DNA of 64,000 nt from Pseudomonas iranensis (GTDB lineage: Bacteria; Pseudomonadota; Gammaproteobacteria; Pseudomonadales; Pseudomonadaceae): NCBI RefSeq assembly GCF_014268585.2, contig NZ_CP077092.1:3224001-3288000 (forward strand). Direction: 5' to 3'. Below, piece after piece: positions 55,241-64,000 of the stretch. The position numbers and the translations under genes were made by a program. The notes beneath the pieces are model-generated. The model made no database searches, was not told the DNA's origin, and worked only from the letters and a program-made list of their open reading frames with translations. Position 1 is the stretch's first letter, and each line of letters begins with the position of its first letter.

Positions 55241-55763
55241 GGGGTCTTCTCTCTATTGGCGCCCAATCAAGTGATGTGCCGTCGGTTGGGCTTACCGTGC
55301 GGCGGGTTACTTGTACTGATGCACGCAACCGGGGGGCGGGTCACACTTGAAACAAAGAAATTTCATGTTCTTTACATAACGGCCGTTCGCTTCGGTAGTC
55401 CTGCACATGTCAGGACACCGCGCTGAATTCACCCCTCACCCCAGCCCTCTCCCCGAGGAGAGGGAGCCGACTTGTGGGCTTCTCAAACTTGGATTCGGCT
55501 CGATAATTCAGGTCGGTGTAACTCGAACAAACACCACGGTCAGTTCCCTCTCCCTGGGGAGAGGGCTAGGGTGAGGGGCCGCTCTCTGACACAACACAAA
55601 TAGTCGATAGCTAACTAACAACCAGTTTTCTTATAACTCTTTCATCAAGCTTCATATAAGCAATCGATACAAGCCCCCGTCAAAATCTTGCTAGTGTTAC
55701 AACCGGGTCTGCCAAATGACTGTTTTTACAATCATTTATAAAATTTGGCGCCAAGGAGCAGTC
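55241..55763. other. Divergent intergenic region with large inverted repeat
   Basis: These 523 bases contain no supported gene. 55433-55579 is an inverted repeat (see that entry). The AT-rich segment 55600-55740 before the sigma-54 activator probably holds its promoter, but no -35/-10 or -24/-12 stood out. Confidence 0.5.
55433..55579. repeat. Long palindromic repeat (CCCTCTCCC family)
   Basis: CCCCTCACCCCAGCCCTCTCCCCGAGGAGAGGG on the left is inverted as CCCTCTCCCTGGGGAGAGGGCTAGGGTGAGGGG on the right, about 80 bases apart. A shorter relative follows dpkA at 36878. Confidence 0.85.
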
Positions 55764-57089
<1,326 letters not shown>

Positions 57090-57143
57090 GGACCAAGCTC
57101 AGAAAATATACCTTCAAGAGATGAAGTACATAAAGTTTCATGC

Positions 57144-59357
57144 TCATATGCGCGAAATTTTTTTAATAAAAATGTTATCCAAAAAACTGATGCCCGGAAC
57201 CCACAAATCGATTCGAAAATCGCCAACGACGGTTGCCGCAAAAAAGGTGCCACTCAGAGTCTGCCAATCGGAACTGGGTGTGATTATCTCGCTAAATACA
57301 TTCAAGTCATTTTGTCTTACCTCAATGTGTGAGTCCTTTTGAATTCGGCAATCAAAACTCCAGTAATATTTTTCGCCGGGTTCAATTTGAGGGAAGTATT
57401 TCTTAATAAAAATGGCGGCAAGGCCACCATTTGGATTAGAGGCTAGATAATAATTCCCAGCGACTTGCTCGATTCTTGAAGTCCATGATTGAGGCGCCTT
57501 TAATGTCCATTCATTCCAATCGCTGTTTGAGAAAGTGGTGAGATCTTCGAAACCAACCGTCAGAAGGTAAAGTCTGAATTTACATTTGGTGGCTTCCTCC
57601 ATAACTGCTTCGCTAAACAATGCCACATTTAGTGAGATCTCGATTCCCGAGTCATCTTTACACCCCCGCAACCACTCCACCTCCGCTAAATAACTAAGCC
57701 CCACCCCCTGATCATGCACCGCCCCCACAAACTGCTCCTTAACCCGCTCCCCACCACCCGCAAACGTCTCCACGTATTTCAACCAGATCGGCAACCCCGC
57801 CCGCTGAAACGGCCAAGCCTCACACAACACCTTCGTATCATCCTTGATCAACCCAACTTCCAACTCGTCTCCAAGAAACCCCTCAAGCTTCGGCATCGGC
57901 ATGCTTGACTGCAGCAACTCGCCAATCTTCAATTCCACACTCTGAACCGGCGTCCCTTGCCCACCACTGATCACCCGGTATTTCAATACCACCGTGCGCT
58001 GCAGATTCGCCCCGGTAATCGAGAAAGGAATCTTGAACTCGACTTTGGTTTGCCCAGCTGCCACGACCTTTTCCTCTGGCGGCACTGAACCGTCCCCCGG
58101 ACGTCCGACCACTTCCAGCTCAAGCCTGTCATTGGCGTTCAACTTCAAGTTATCGAACAGCACCGTGAACCCATTTTGCTGAACATTCGCGACATTCGGG
58201 TCAAGCATCAGGTTCAACGCTTCGGGTACCGTCGGTGGCTGCAACTGGCTGACTTCACCGGTTACGGTGACGCTGGCATCGTGGGACGCGCCGACAGGCA
58301 GGGTGCCCCGCAATACTTGATATTTCGCTTTGGCCGAACCGCCACCCAGCGCCCGCACTGAAGCGTTGGGGATTTTGAAGGTGATGTGGCCCGGCACTGA
58401 CGTGACCGTTAGTTTCAGCGGGCCGACAACAATTGGCTGTCCCTCAGCCGGAGTACCGGTCCAGGTCAAGTGGACTTCGTCGCCGACCTCGAAAGGCGGG
58501 GATGACGTGGAGTAAACCAGGACAGTCACGTCGCTGCTACCCAGGACCTTGAGGTCTATCACTGTGACGACTTTGTCATTGACCAGAACGGACGGTGCTG
58601 GCAAGCGCTCGGTCAGATCCACCGTCACATATGTGAATTTCGCCCAAGGGTCTTTATGATCAGTGAGATTGCCAACACGGTCTACCACACGGAAGGTGAC
58701 CGGAATATCGCGGCCGCTGCCCTGTCGTTTGATGACCGGCTCGGTAAAGGTCACGAAGATCGGATGATTGTCCGGATCGTCGATTTGCTCCCGCGTCACT
58801 GGATAGAAAGACACTTCTTCGTCTTTCCACTTGCCAACGACCCGGTCGCAAGTGGCGATGTTCTGGTAGTGCTCAATGAGCATCCGAATTCCGCCCTTGG
58901 CCATTTCCGCATCCACTCCCTTGGATGGATCCGGTACTAGGCTGTATTTGAGGCCTGAGTGCCCCGGCTCGCTGTCGGTATCTTCGCCGCCGGGGCGGTT
59001 GAGCTTCACCCACATCAGCAACTCCCCGGACTTGACCGGTTGCTGAGGAAAACGGGTGACGGTATAAAACACCTTGGCGGAGTCATTGGTGATGAATCCA
59101 ACCGGGACTTCAAATCTCAGCCGCTGGACCGTGGTGTCGCTGATTATTTGTGTTTTGACCGGCGTGTCGTCGTTATCCCAATGCAGTTCGCATTTGTCGT
59201 CCAGTGCCAGATTCAACCAAGCGTCGACAAGTAAAACAAGGTTTCCGTCTACGATGGACTCTAATGAAATACCACCGTGGTAAATCTCCGGTGTCTCCAG
59301 CTTGGTAGCCGAGGGAATATGAGGCGGAAACAGGTCTGATGCGAGAAGAGTGGTCAA
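57144..59357 (-). CDS. Large Ig-like protein with AT-rich C-terminal jelly-roll module
   Basis: A 737-residue protein of repeated beta-sandwich modules of about 100-150 residues (patterns such as VDAWLNLALDDKCELHWDND and LKLNANDRLELEVVGRPGDG). The last 130 residues (FEDLTTFSNSDWNEWTL, then LDNIFIKKI at the end) read like a galactose-binding/CBM-type jelly roll. DNA for about the last 180 codons (57144-57680) is clearly richer in A/T than the rest. The start is TTG with AGGAG eight bases before it. No signal peptide is evident. It lies between a sigma-54 activator and the fap operon. Role unknown, possibly surface binding. Confidence 0.72.
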   Translation of the reverse strand: MTTLLASDLFPPHIPSATKLETPEIYHGGISLESIVDGNLVLLVDAWLNLALDDKCELHWDNDDTPVKTQIISDTTVQRLRFEVPVGFITNDSAKVFYTVTRFPQQPVKSGELLMWVKLNRPGGEDTDSEPGHSGLKYSLVPDPSKGVDAEMAKGGIRMLIEHYQNIATCDRVVGKWKDEEVSFYPVTREQIDDPDNHPIFVTFTEPVIKRQGSGRDIPVTFRVVDRVGNLTDHKDPWAKFTYVTVDLTERLPAPSVLVNDKVVTVIDLKVLGSSDVTVLVYSTSSPPFEVGDEVHLTWTGTPAEGQPIVVGPLKLTVTSVPGHITFKIPNASVRALGGGSAKAKYQVLRGTLPVGASHDASVTVTGEVSQLQPPTVPEALNLMLDPNVANVQQNGFTVLFDNLKLNANDRLELEVVGRPGDGSVPPEEKVVAAGQTKVEFKIPFSITGANLQRTVVLKYRVISGGQGTPVQSVELKIGELLQSSMPMPKLEGFLGDELEVGLIKDDTKVLCEAWPFQRAGLPIWLKYVETFAGGGERVKEQFVGAVHDQGVGLSYLAEVEWLRGCKDDSGIEISLNVALFSEAVMEEATKCKFRLYLLTVGFEDLTTFSNSDWNEWTLKAPQSWTSRIEQVAGNYYLASNPNGGLAAIFIKKYFPQIEPGEKYYWSFDCRIQKDSHIEVRQNDLNVFSEIITPSSDWQTLSGTFFAATVVGDFRIDLWVPGISFLDNIFIKKISRI

Positions 59358-59501
59358 GGCTGATGCTCCTGAACATGCTGATCACGGGCGACCAGACAGT
59401 GCAACTATCAGAAGTTAATTACGTGAAAAGCACACCTGTCATACCTGACAGGTGCGGGCATGTTTCCGATGAATGGTCGATGAGCAAAAAGCCTGAAAAT
59501 C

Positions 59502-59579
59502 AAAAGATCGCAGCCTTCGGCGGCTCCTGCATTTGGATTGCGTAATCCCTGTAGGAGCTGCCGAAGGCTGCGATCTTTT
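59502..59579. repeat. Palindromic repeat (AAAAGATCGCAGCC family)
   Basis: AAAAGATCGCAGCCTTCGGC and its inverted copy, with inner GGCTCCTGC/GTAGGAGC arms. The same family is at 43866-43951. It begins nine bases after the fapF stop codon and can act as its transcript-end hairpin. Confidence 0.85.
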
Positions 59580-59587
59580 GCTTTTGC

Positions 59588-60904
59588 CTAGAAGTAATAC
59601 GGGAATTTCAGGCTGAACGAAAAGTCCGGCGCATCATCGGTCATGCCGATCGACAAGTTCGGCACGATCGTCAGGTTGTCGGTTGCCGCAATCGTCATGC
59701 CGACGTTGAAGTAACCGGCGTTCGCATCACTGGAAACCACCGATTCCCAATCGCCGCCGTCCTGTTTCAGCTTGCTCTTGCGTTGCACCAGGTCGGAGAC
59801 CGAGAACGACATACTCATCTTCTCGTTGAGCGCAAAGGCGATACCGGCGCCGATCTGGAAGCTGTCGCCAATCTTCACCTTGCCCGGGGTTTTCTGGTTG
59901 ACCGTGGAGCTGATGTCGTCGAACGACTCCTCGAGGTTGTGGGTGTAGGAGAGGCTGCCGAACAGCACGGCCGGGTCGAACGTCTTGACCAGCGAGATCC
60001 CCGGGGTGATCGACCAGACGCCGTTGCCGGTGGGCAGGGTGTCGGGGACGAACAGGTTGGAGTTGGCGTCGGTCTGGCGCAGCTTGATGCCGAACGGGTC
60101 TTTGCCGGTCGGCGCCTTGACGCGCAAGGTGACGACGGCGTCCGGGGTGTTGACCGACTCGTCGAGGAATTTGTAGGCGATACCGAAGTTGACGTCGCCG
60201 ATGGTTGGATCCTTGGTCACGGTTTCTTCGGTAGTTACACCTGCCGCGCCCTGATTGCCGCCGCCGGACTGATACGTCGACTCGCGATAGACCACCGGCA
60301 CGTTCAGGTCGAACTGCCAGCGATTGTCGAAGTTGTAGCGGCCGGTGAGGTCCAGGGTCCAGGTGTCGGCCTTGATCCGGTCGAGGTTGATGTTGCCGAG
60401 GAAGATCGAATCCAGCGCAAGGAACCCGTTCAGGATCAACTGACGGGTGTCGTAGCGCGAATAGGTCAGGCCGGTTTCGACGCTGAACTTGCCGCCGCCA
60501 AAGAAACCACTGGCTTCGTCATACAGGTTGGAAACGCTCTGTGCCGGTTGTGAATCATCGGCCAGTGATTGACCGTAGGACGCGCCACTGCCCCCGGCGG
60601 CGCCTCCCGATGCAGCGGCCGCACCGGTGCCTGTGGCGGCTCCGGCGGCGACGCGATTGCCTTTCATGTCGGACGGCGATTTGGCCAGCCGTTTTGGCGG
60701 TGGGGCGGCGGGTGTTTCTTCTACCTGGCGGACCCGTTGTTCAAGTACCGCCAGCGCTTGTTGTTGTTGTTCGTATCGTTGTCTCAGTTCCAGAAGTTCC
60801 CGTTTCAGGGCTTCTACATCGGCGTCGGGTGCTGCTTGCAGCATTGCCGCCGGGAGAAGGGTACTCAAACACACTGCAGCACGCAGTGATACTGATCGAT
60901 ACAT
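59588..60904 (-). CDS. fapF: Amyloid secretion channel FapF
   Basis: A 438-residue outer-membrane protein that exports Fap amyloid subunits. Signal peptide at 1-25 (ending LQAA), a coiled coil at about 27-62 ([19 protein letters not shown]), a Gly/Ala-rich linker (83-115), then a beta-barrel from about 140 to the terminal aromatic FPYYF. This layout matches FapF. AAGGGACGG precedes the ATG. It is the last gene of the fap operon, 45 bases after fapE. Confidence 0.92.
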   Translation of the reverse strand: MYRSVSLRAAVCLSTLLPAAMLQAAPDADVEALKRELLELRQRYEQQQQALAVLEQRVRQVEETPAAPPPKRLAKSPSDMKGNRVAAGAATGTGAAAASGGAAGGSGASYGQSLADDSQPAQSVSNLYDEASGFFGGGKFSVETGLTYSRYDTRQLILNGFLALDSIFLGNINLDRIKADTWTLDLTGRYNFDNRWQFDLNVPVVYRESTYQSGGGNQGAAGVTTEETVTKDPTIGDVNFGIAYKFLDESVNTPDAVVTLRVKAPTGKDPFGIKLRQTDANSNLFVPDTLPTGNGVWSITPGISLVKTFDPAVLFGSLSYTHNLEESFDDISSTVNQKTPGKVKIGDSFQIGAGIAFALNEKMSMSFSVSDLVQRKSKLKQDGGDWESVVSSDANAGYFNVGMTIAATDNLTIVPNLSIGMTDDAPDFSFSLKFPYYF

Positions 60905-60949
60905 GAATAAGCCGTCCCTTTAAGCCCAATGATCGAGACTCAGCGTAGT

Positions 60950-61696
60950 TCAATATCCGATATTGCGTAGGGCCCCGAGTTGGGTCAGGTTGCAATCCAG
61001 TGCACCGGCGCTTCTGCCGTTATTGTTAAGTACGACGTTGAGTTGCGTAAGGTTGTTGACCACGTTGGCGCTGCCCAGCAATCGGGTGTTCTGCAGCAGC
61101 CCGCCCTGGGCGACCTGCTGCAGTGCGGTGCCTTGATTGCCGCTGGCCTGAATGGCCATCTGCACGCCACCGCCATTGGCTGAAACCGCAACACTGCCGG
61201 CGCCGTTGCTACCGGTGATGGTTTGCCCGGCGACGAGGGCCTGGCCTTGCGACGGCACCAGTGCCGGCGCCTGACTGGCTTCGCTGACGTTGATCGCGAC
61301 GTTGTTGTTGGCGGTGTTGCCATCGCCGGCCGCACGCACGCTTTGCGTAACGCCCTGGCTGCTGTTGAGGCCGGCGCCACCAATCACAGTGCCAGTGCCC
61401 AATGTGGGCGTACTGCCGTTGCCCGACTCCTTGATGGTCGAGACATAGAATTCCGGTTTGACGGTTGCGGCCTGGATCTGCATCGAGGTCGCGGCCCCGA
61501 TCAAGTCGCCGCTGGCGTTGCGCCAGGTGCTGCTCATGACAATGCCGAAGCTGATGATCCGCCCCGGCATGACGTAACGACCGCGCAGCTCGGCGAGCTC
61601 GTGGTCCTTGATTTCGATGGGTTTGAATCCGGCATGGGCTAAACCTGACGCACTCGCTGCCAGGCAGGCGGCGGCCAGCCAGTATGAGCTTTTCAT
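60950..61696 (-). CDS. fapE: Fap amyloid accessory subunit FapE
   Basis: A 248-residue secreted protein: signal peptide (1-23, ending AHA), then an Asn/Gln/Ser/Gly-rich body with amyloid-like NNNVAINVSEASQAPA and NVVNNLTQLNVVLNNNG segments. FapE is a minor extracellular component of Fap fibres. Start ATG 61696 is chosen for its GGGAG site; the ATG at 61714 is less supported. It follows fapD by 43 bases. Confidence 0.88.
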   Translation of the reverse strand: MKSSYWLAAACLAASASGLAHAGFKPIEIKDHELAELRGRYVMPGRIISFGIVMSSTWRNASGDLIGAATSMQIQAATVKPEFYVSTIKESGNGSTPTLGTGTVIGGAGLNSSQGVTQSVRAAGDGNTANNNVAINVSEASQAPALVPSQGQALVAGQTITGSNGAGSVAVSANGGGVQMAIQASGNQGTALQQVAQGGLLQNTRLLGSANVVNNLTQLNVVLNNNGRSAGALDCNLTQLGALRNIGY

Positions 61697-61739
61697 CTGC
61701 TGCTCCCGGGACATCCAGTCCCATTCTCTAACTCGGCGA

Positions 61740-62420
61740 TTAAAAGAAGTCGCTCTGAATGAACCCGAAATCCATCAATTCTGCATCTTTGACCGGGTTG
61801 AAACTGTCCAGCGAGTTCTTCGCCGTCAGCGGCACGGGAGGGCTGCGCAAGGCGTTGGCCTTGTCGTAACCGGGGCCGACGATGGCAAAGACAATGCCGT
61901 TCCAACCTTTGACAAAGTCGTCGTGCTTGTAGCGCTTGTGGCCGAGAACCGGGTCACCGATGTAAACCCAATCCTTGTCCGAACGCTGCAGGACGACGAA
62001 GTGCTTGTAGCCGCGAATGTCCATCAGGACCACCACCGGAATGGTCACCGCTTCGAGTTTCTCGGGCGGGATCCGGTAGCCACGGGCACGCATGCCGATG
62101 CTTTCTACGTAGCGCTTCATGTCGAGCATGGAGAAACCCTGGGTTCGCACCAGGTCCTGGTCAGCGTTGACCAGCATGCCTTTGATGATGTGCTCCTCAT
62201 CGACGTCGAGCCAATAGGCCTGGCGCAGAACCGTTGCCAGTGCGGCTGCGCCGCAGCTGAAATCGGTTTTCTGTTCAACGATGTCGGCAAACTTGCGCTC
62301 ACGAATGCTTTGCACGTCCTTGTAGACCAGCACGCCACCCGGCAGGGCAGCGACCGGCATCTGGGCTGCCTGAGTCAGGCCGCACAGACAAAGCAGAGCG
62401 AGGAGGGCAGGGGTCCGCAT
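61740..62420 (-). CDS. fapD: FapD, C39-type cysteine protease
   Basis: A 226-residue periplasmic protease of peptidase family C39 required for Fap fibre export. Signal peptide at 1-19. Catalytic C56 (DFSCGAAALATVLRQ), H140 (GYKHFVVL) and D156 (YIGDPVLGH) are all present. It is the first gene after the fapC-fapD hairpin, so its level may be lower than that of fapC. Confidence 0.92.
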   Translation of the reverse strand: MRTPALLALLCLCGLTQAAQMPVAALPGGVLVYKDVQSIRERKFADIVEQKTDFSCGAAALATVLRQAYWLDVDEEHIIKGMLVNADQDLVRTQGFSMLDMKRYVESIGMRARGYRIPPEKLEAVTIPVVVLMDIRGYKHFVVLQRSDKDWVYIGDPVLGHKRYKHDDFVKGWNGIVFAIVGPGYDKANALRSPPVPLTAKNSLDSFNPVKDAELMDFGFIQSDFF

Positions 62421-62446
62421 GATCGAATACGCCTTGTGGAACCTGG

Positions 62447-62472
62447 GAAAAAAGCCCCGTTGCCGGGGCTTT
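62447..62472 (-). terminator. Strong intra-operon terminator or attenuator between fapC and fapD
   Basis: On the minus strand AAAGCCCCG and CGGGGCTTT form a perfect nine-bp stem around GCAA, followed by a T run. It lies 14 bases after the fapC stop and 26 before the fapD start, so it should reduce transcription of the export genes relative to the fibre subunit. Confidence 0.85.
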
Positions 62473-62486
62473 CGTTTCGATCGCGA

Positions 62487-63470
62487 TTACATGCAGGCTT
62501 TGCAACCTGCGGCGATGGACAGCGAGTTGCTTTGTTGGTTGCCGACACCCGCCGAGACGTTGGCTCCGCCGTTGCCGGAGAAGTTGTTCATCGAGTTGGT
62601 CATGTTGGCGTTGTTGACGACTGGAGTTTTCCAGCCATCTTTGGTCAACACTTGTTGGGTGGTGACGCCAGCGAGGCCAAAAGTACCCACGGCTTCGAAC
62701 TTGGCTTTCTGATCATCGTTGCCGCCATGGCCGCCGCCACGGTTGCCCCAACCGCCGTGGTTGTCGTCTTCGATGGTCGCGGTGCCTTTGGCTTTGAACG
62801 CGCCAGCGGCTGCATAAGTACCGGTGAGGGTGTCGGTTTTGTAAGCCTGCACGCCTTTGTTTTCCACGACCAGGCCAGTCGAGGACTGGTTGGCAGAAGC
62901 GGCAGCCTGCGCTACACGACCACCGGAAACGGCGATGGCGAGGTTGTTTTTCTGTTGGTTGAAGTTGCCCGAGCTCACGTTGATGCCGATGTTGCCGGAA
63001 CCGTTGTTGCCTGCATTGTTGAGCGTGGCGTTGTTGAAGGTGGACGAGTTTTTCACGTAGTTGTTGTTGTTCACCTGAGTCGCGCTCGAGGCGGCAACAG
63101 CATTGCCGAAGATAAAGCTTTCGTCAGCGGTGGCCAGTGCAGCAGCGTTGTCCTGCTGGTTGCCGTCGCCGGCGGCGACGTTGGCGCCCATGTTGCCGTT
63201 GGAGCCGTTGAGCGAGTCGCTGGCATTGGCGTTGTTCAGGGTGCCCTGGTTTTTCACCACGTTGCCGTCGCTGTTTTGCGCATCGAGTACAGCGGCGCCG
63301 GCGCCGGCGGTGATTTGCAGCAGTTGTTCAAGATTCGGACCTTGTGGCTGGCCGTGACCGTTGCCATGTCCATTGCCATGCCCGTTACCACGACCGTCGG
63401 CCTGTGCTGCCATTGCCATCACTGCTGCGAGTGCGAAAACCAGTGGTTTGAGAGCCATTGTAGGTTTCAT
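62487..63470 (-). CDS. fapC: Major Fap amyloid subunit FapC
   Basis: A 327-residue secreted fibre-forming protein. Signal peptide at 1-24, then a Gly/Asn/His-rich tract of GNGH repeats (28-40), and three amyloid repeats at about 69-113, 137-181 and 284-320, each with a core like NGNMGANVAAGDGNQQDNA or NGSGNIGINVSSGNFNQQ. Linkers separate them, the second long and His/Gly-rich (near 238-251). The terminal CKAC (323-326) is a CxxC found in Fap subunits. GGAG lies eight bases before the ATG. It follows fapB by 73 bases. Confidence 0.92.
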   Translation of the reverse strand: MKPTMALKPLVFALAAVMAMAAQADGRGNGHGNGHGNGHGQPQGPNLEQLLQITAGAGAAVLDAQNSDGNVVKNQGTLNNANASDSLNGSNGNMGANVAAGDGNQQDNAAALATADESFIFGNAVAASSATQVNNNNYVKNSSTFNNATLNNAGNNGSGNIGINVSSGNFNQQKNNLAIAVSGGRVAQAAASANQSSTGLVVENKGVQAYKTDTLTGTYAAAGAFKAKGTATIEDDNHGGWGNRGGGHGGNDDQKAKFEAVGTFGLAGVTTQQVLTKDGWKTPVVNNANMTNSMNNFSGNGGANVSAGVGNQQSNSLSIAAGCKACM

Positions 63471-63543
63471 GGTTGTTTCTCCGTCGTGCTTATTAGTTGG
63501 TTAAGTGTTGGGACTTTTCTAATTGCACTGCTTTTTGTTTGGG

Positions 63544-64000
63544 TCAGTCTGCGACCCGGATGCTCAGGGTGTTAGCCATTCGGTTCCCCACCCCGGCACT
63601 CTGGTTCACCTGGATTACCCCGCGGCTGCCGGTGAAGGCCTGATCACTGGTGGTGACCTGGCGACTGCCGATTGAGGTACCAGTTGCTCCTGAGCTCGGT
63701 AAAAACGCCACGTTCTGTTGTGAAAGGGCGCTGTCGTCAACGCTCTGCGGGCCGGCACTGATGCTGACGCGCGTCACGTTGGCCATTTGGTTGTTGGCAC
63801 CGGCGCCCTGGTTCACACCGAGGATGCCGTTGCCATTGCTGAAAGAGTTGCCGCCGATATTGGCGCTCGCGTCGATGGCGCGGCTGGCGGGTGTGTCGAT
63901 GGTCTGCCTGACGCTGGTGGTGGCATGGGCTTCGGTGCCGATGGCAATCGCCTTGGTGTTGGCTTGTTGCATCTGGTCACCGGCGGCCTGGTTGACGTTG
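63544..64000 (-). CDS. fapB: Minor Fap amyloid subunit FapB (5' end outside the window)
   Basis: The C-terminal 151 residues of an Asn/Gln/Ser-rich protein with amyloid repeats: NVNQAAGDQMQQANTKAI, GILGVNQGAGANNQMANVT and GVIQVNQSAGVGNRMANTLS. These match the pattern of FapB, thought to nucleate FapC. The frame is open to the window edge, so the start, signal peptide and first repeat are lost. fapA should lie further right. Confidence 0.85.
   Translation of the reverse strand, partial: NVNQAAGDQMQQANTKAIAIGTEAHATTSVRQTIDTPASRAIDASANIGGNSFSNGNGILGVNQGAGANNQMANVTRVSISAGPQSVDDSALSQQNVAFLPSSGATGTSIGSRQVTTSDQAFTGSRGVIQVNQSAGVGNRMANTLSIRVAD

Overview
The window looks like a chromosomal segment of a fluorescent Pseudomonas, probably of the P. 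fluorescens/P. koreensis group. The evidence is the high GC, the GlgA-TreZ-MalQ-TreY-GlgX cluster in pseudomonad order, a PvdQ-type acylase, a fap functional-amyloid operon, DpkA, a gnd-zwf pair, and REP/REPIN repeats with the arms GTGGGAGCGAGCCTGCTCGC. No tRNA, rRNA, insertion sequence, phage or CRISPR array was seen. Species assignment is inference; gene families were recognised from the protein sequences by eye.

Layout. 1-11944: leftward glycogen/trehalose operon (glgA, treZ, malQ, treY, DUF2934, glgX) ending in a coupled acyl-CoA dehydrogenase cut by the window edge. 12478-17690: leftward housekeeping genes (D-2-hydroxyacid dehydrogenase, alpha/beta hydrolase, YqaA-type membrane protein, DUF411 protein, chemoreceptor with a good FliA promoter). 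18617-25667: tight leftward five-gene operon of an MdfA-like exporter, LuxE-like acyl-protein synthetase, LuxC-like reductase fused to a PaaK-like adenylating module, a second PaaK-like protein and a GNAT protein. It resembles a bioluminescence fatty-acid reductase without luciferase and is the best candidate here for an undescribed pathway. 26022-30666: a small membrane protein, a Fur-like DNA-binding protein lacking the metal domain, pvdQ with a PvdS-type promoter, an orphan FecR and a PepSY protein. 30726-35579: a 1617-residue DUF6543-like toxin candidate ending in an HELSH zinc-protease-like domain.

35808-46804: metabolic and envelope genes (dpkA, DUF883, LysR plus nitrilase, LEA lipoprotein, NCS2 permease, zapE, DinB, GNAT, cptA). 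47474-50792: gnd-zwf-HAD operon for the oxidative pentose phosphate branch. 50916-52418: nhaB. 52667-59357: probably variable island with an Ig-like protein, a delta-60 repeat protein, a sigma-54 activator with a degenerate receiver domain, and a large Ig-like protein with an AT-rich C-terminal jelly-roll module. 59588-64000: leftward fap operon, fapB (partial), fapC, fapD, fapE, fapF, with a strong terminator-like hairpin between fapC and fapD.

How the parts work together. GlgA and GlgX handle alpha-glucan; TreY and TreZ turn maltooligosaccharide ends into trehalose and MalQ recycles short glucans. The Lux-like operon encodes acid activation, reduction to an aldehyde and export. PvdQ matures the pyoverdine precursor in the periplasm. 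The Fap genes build and secrete an extracellular amyloid. Several gene boundaries carry REPINs or other palindromic repeats.
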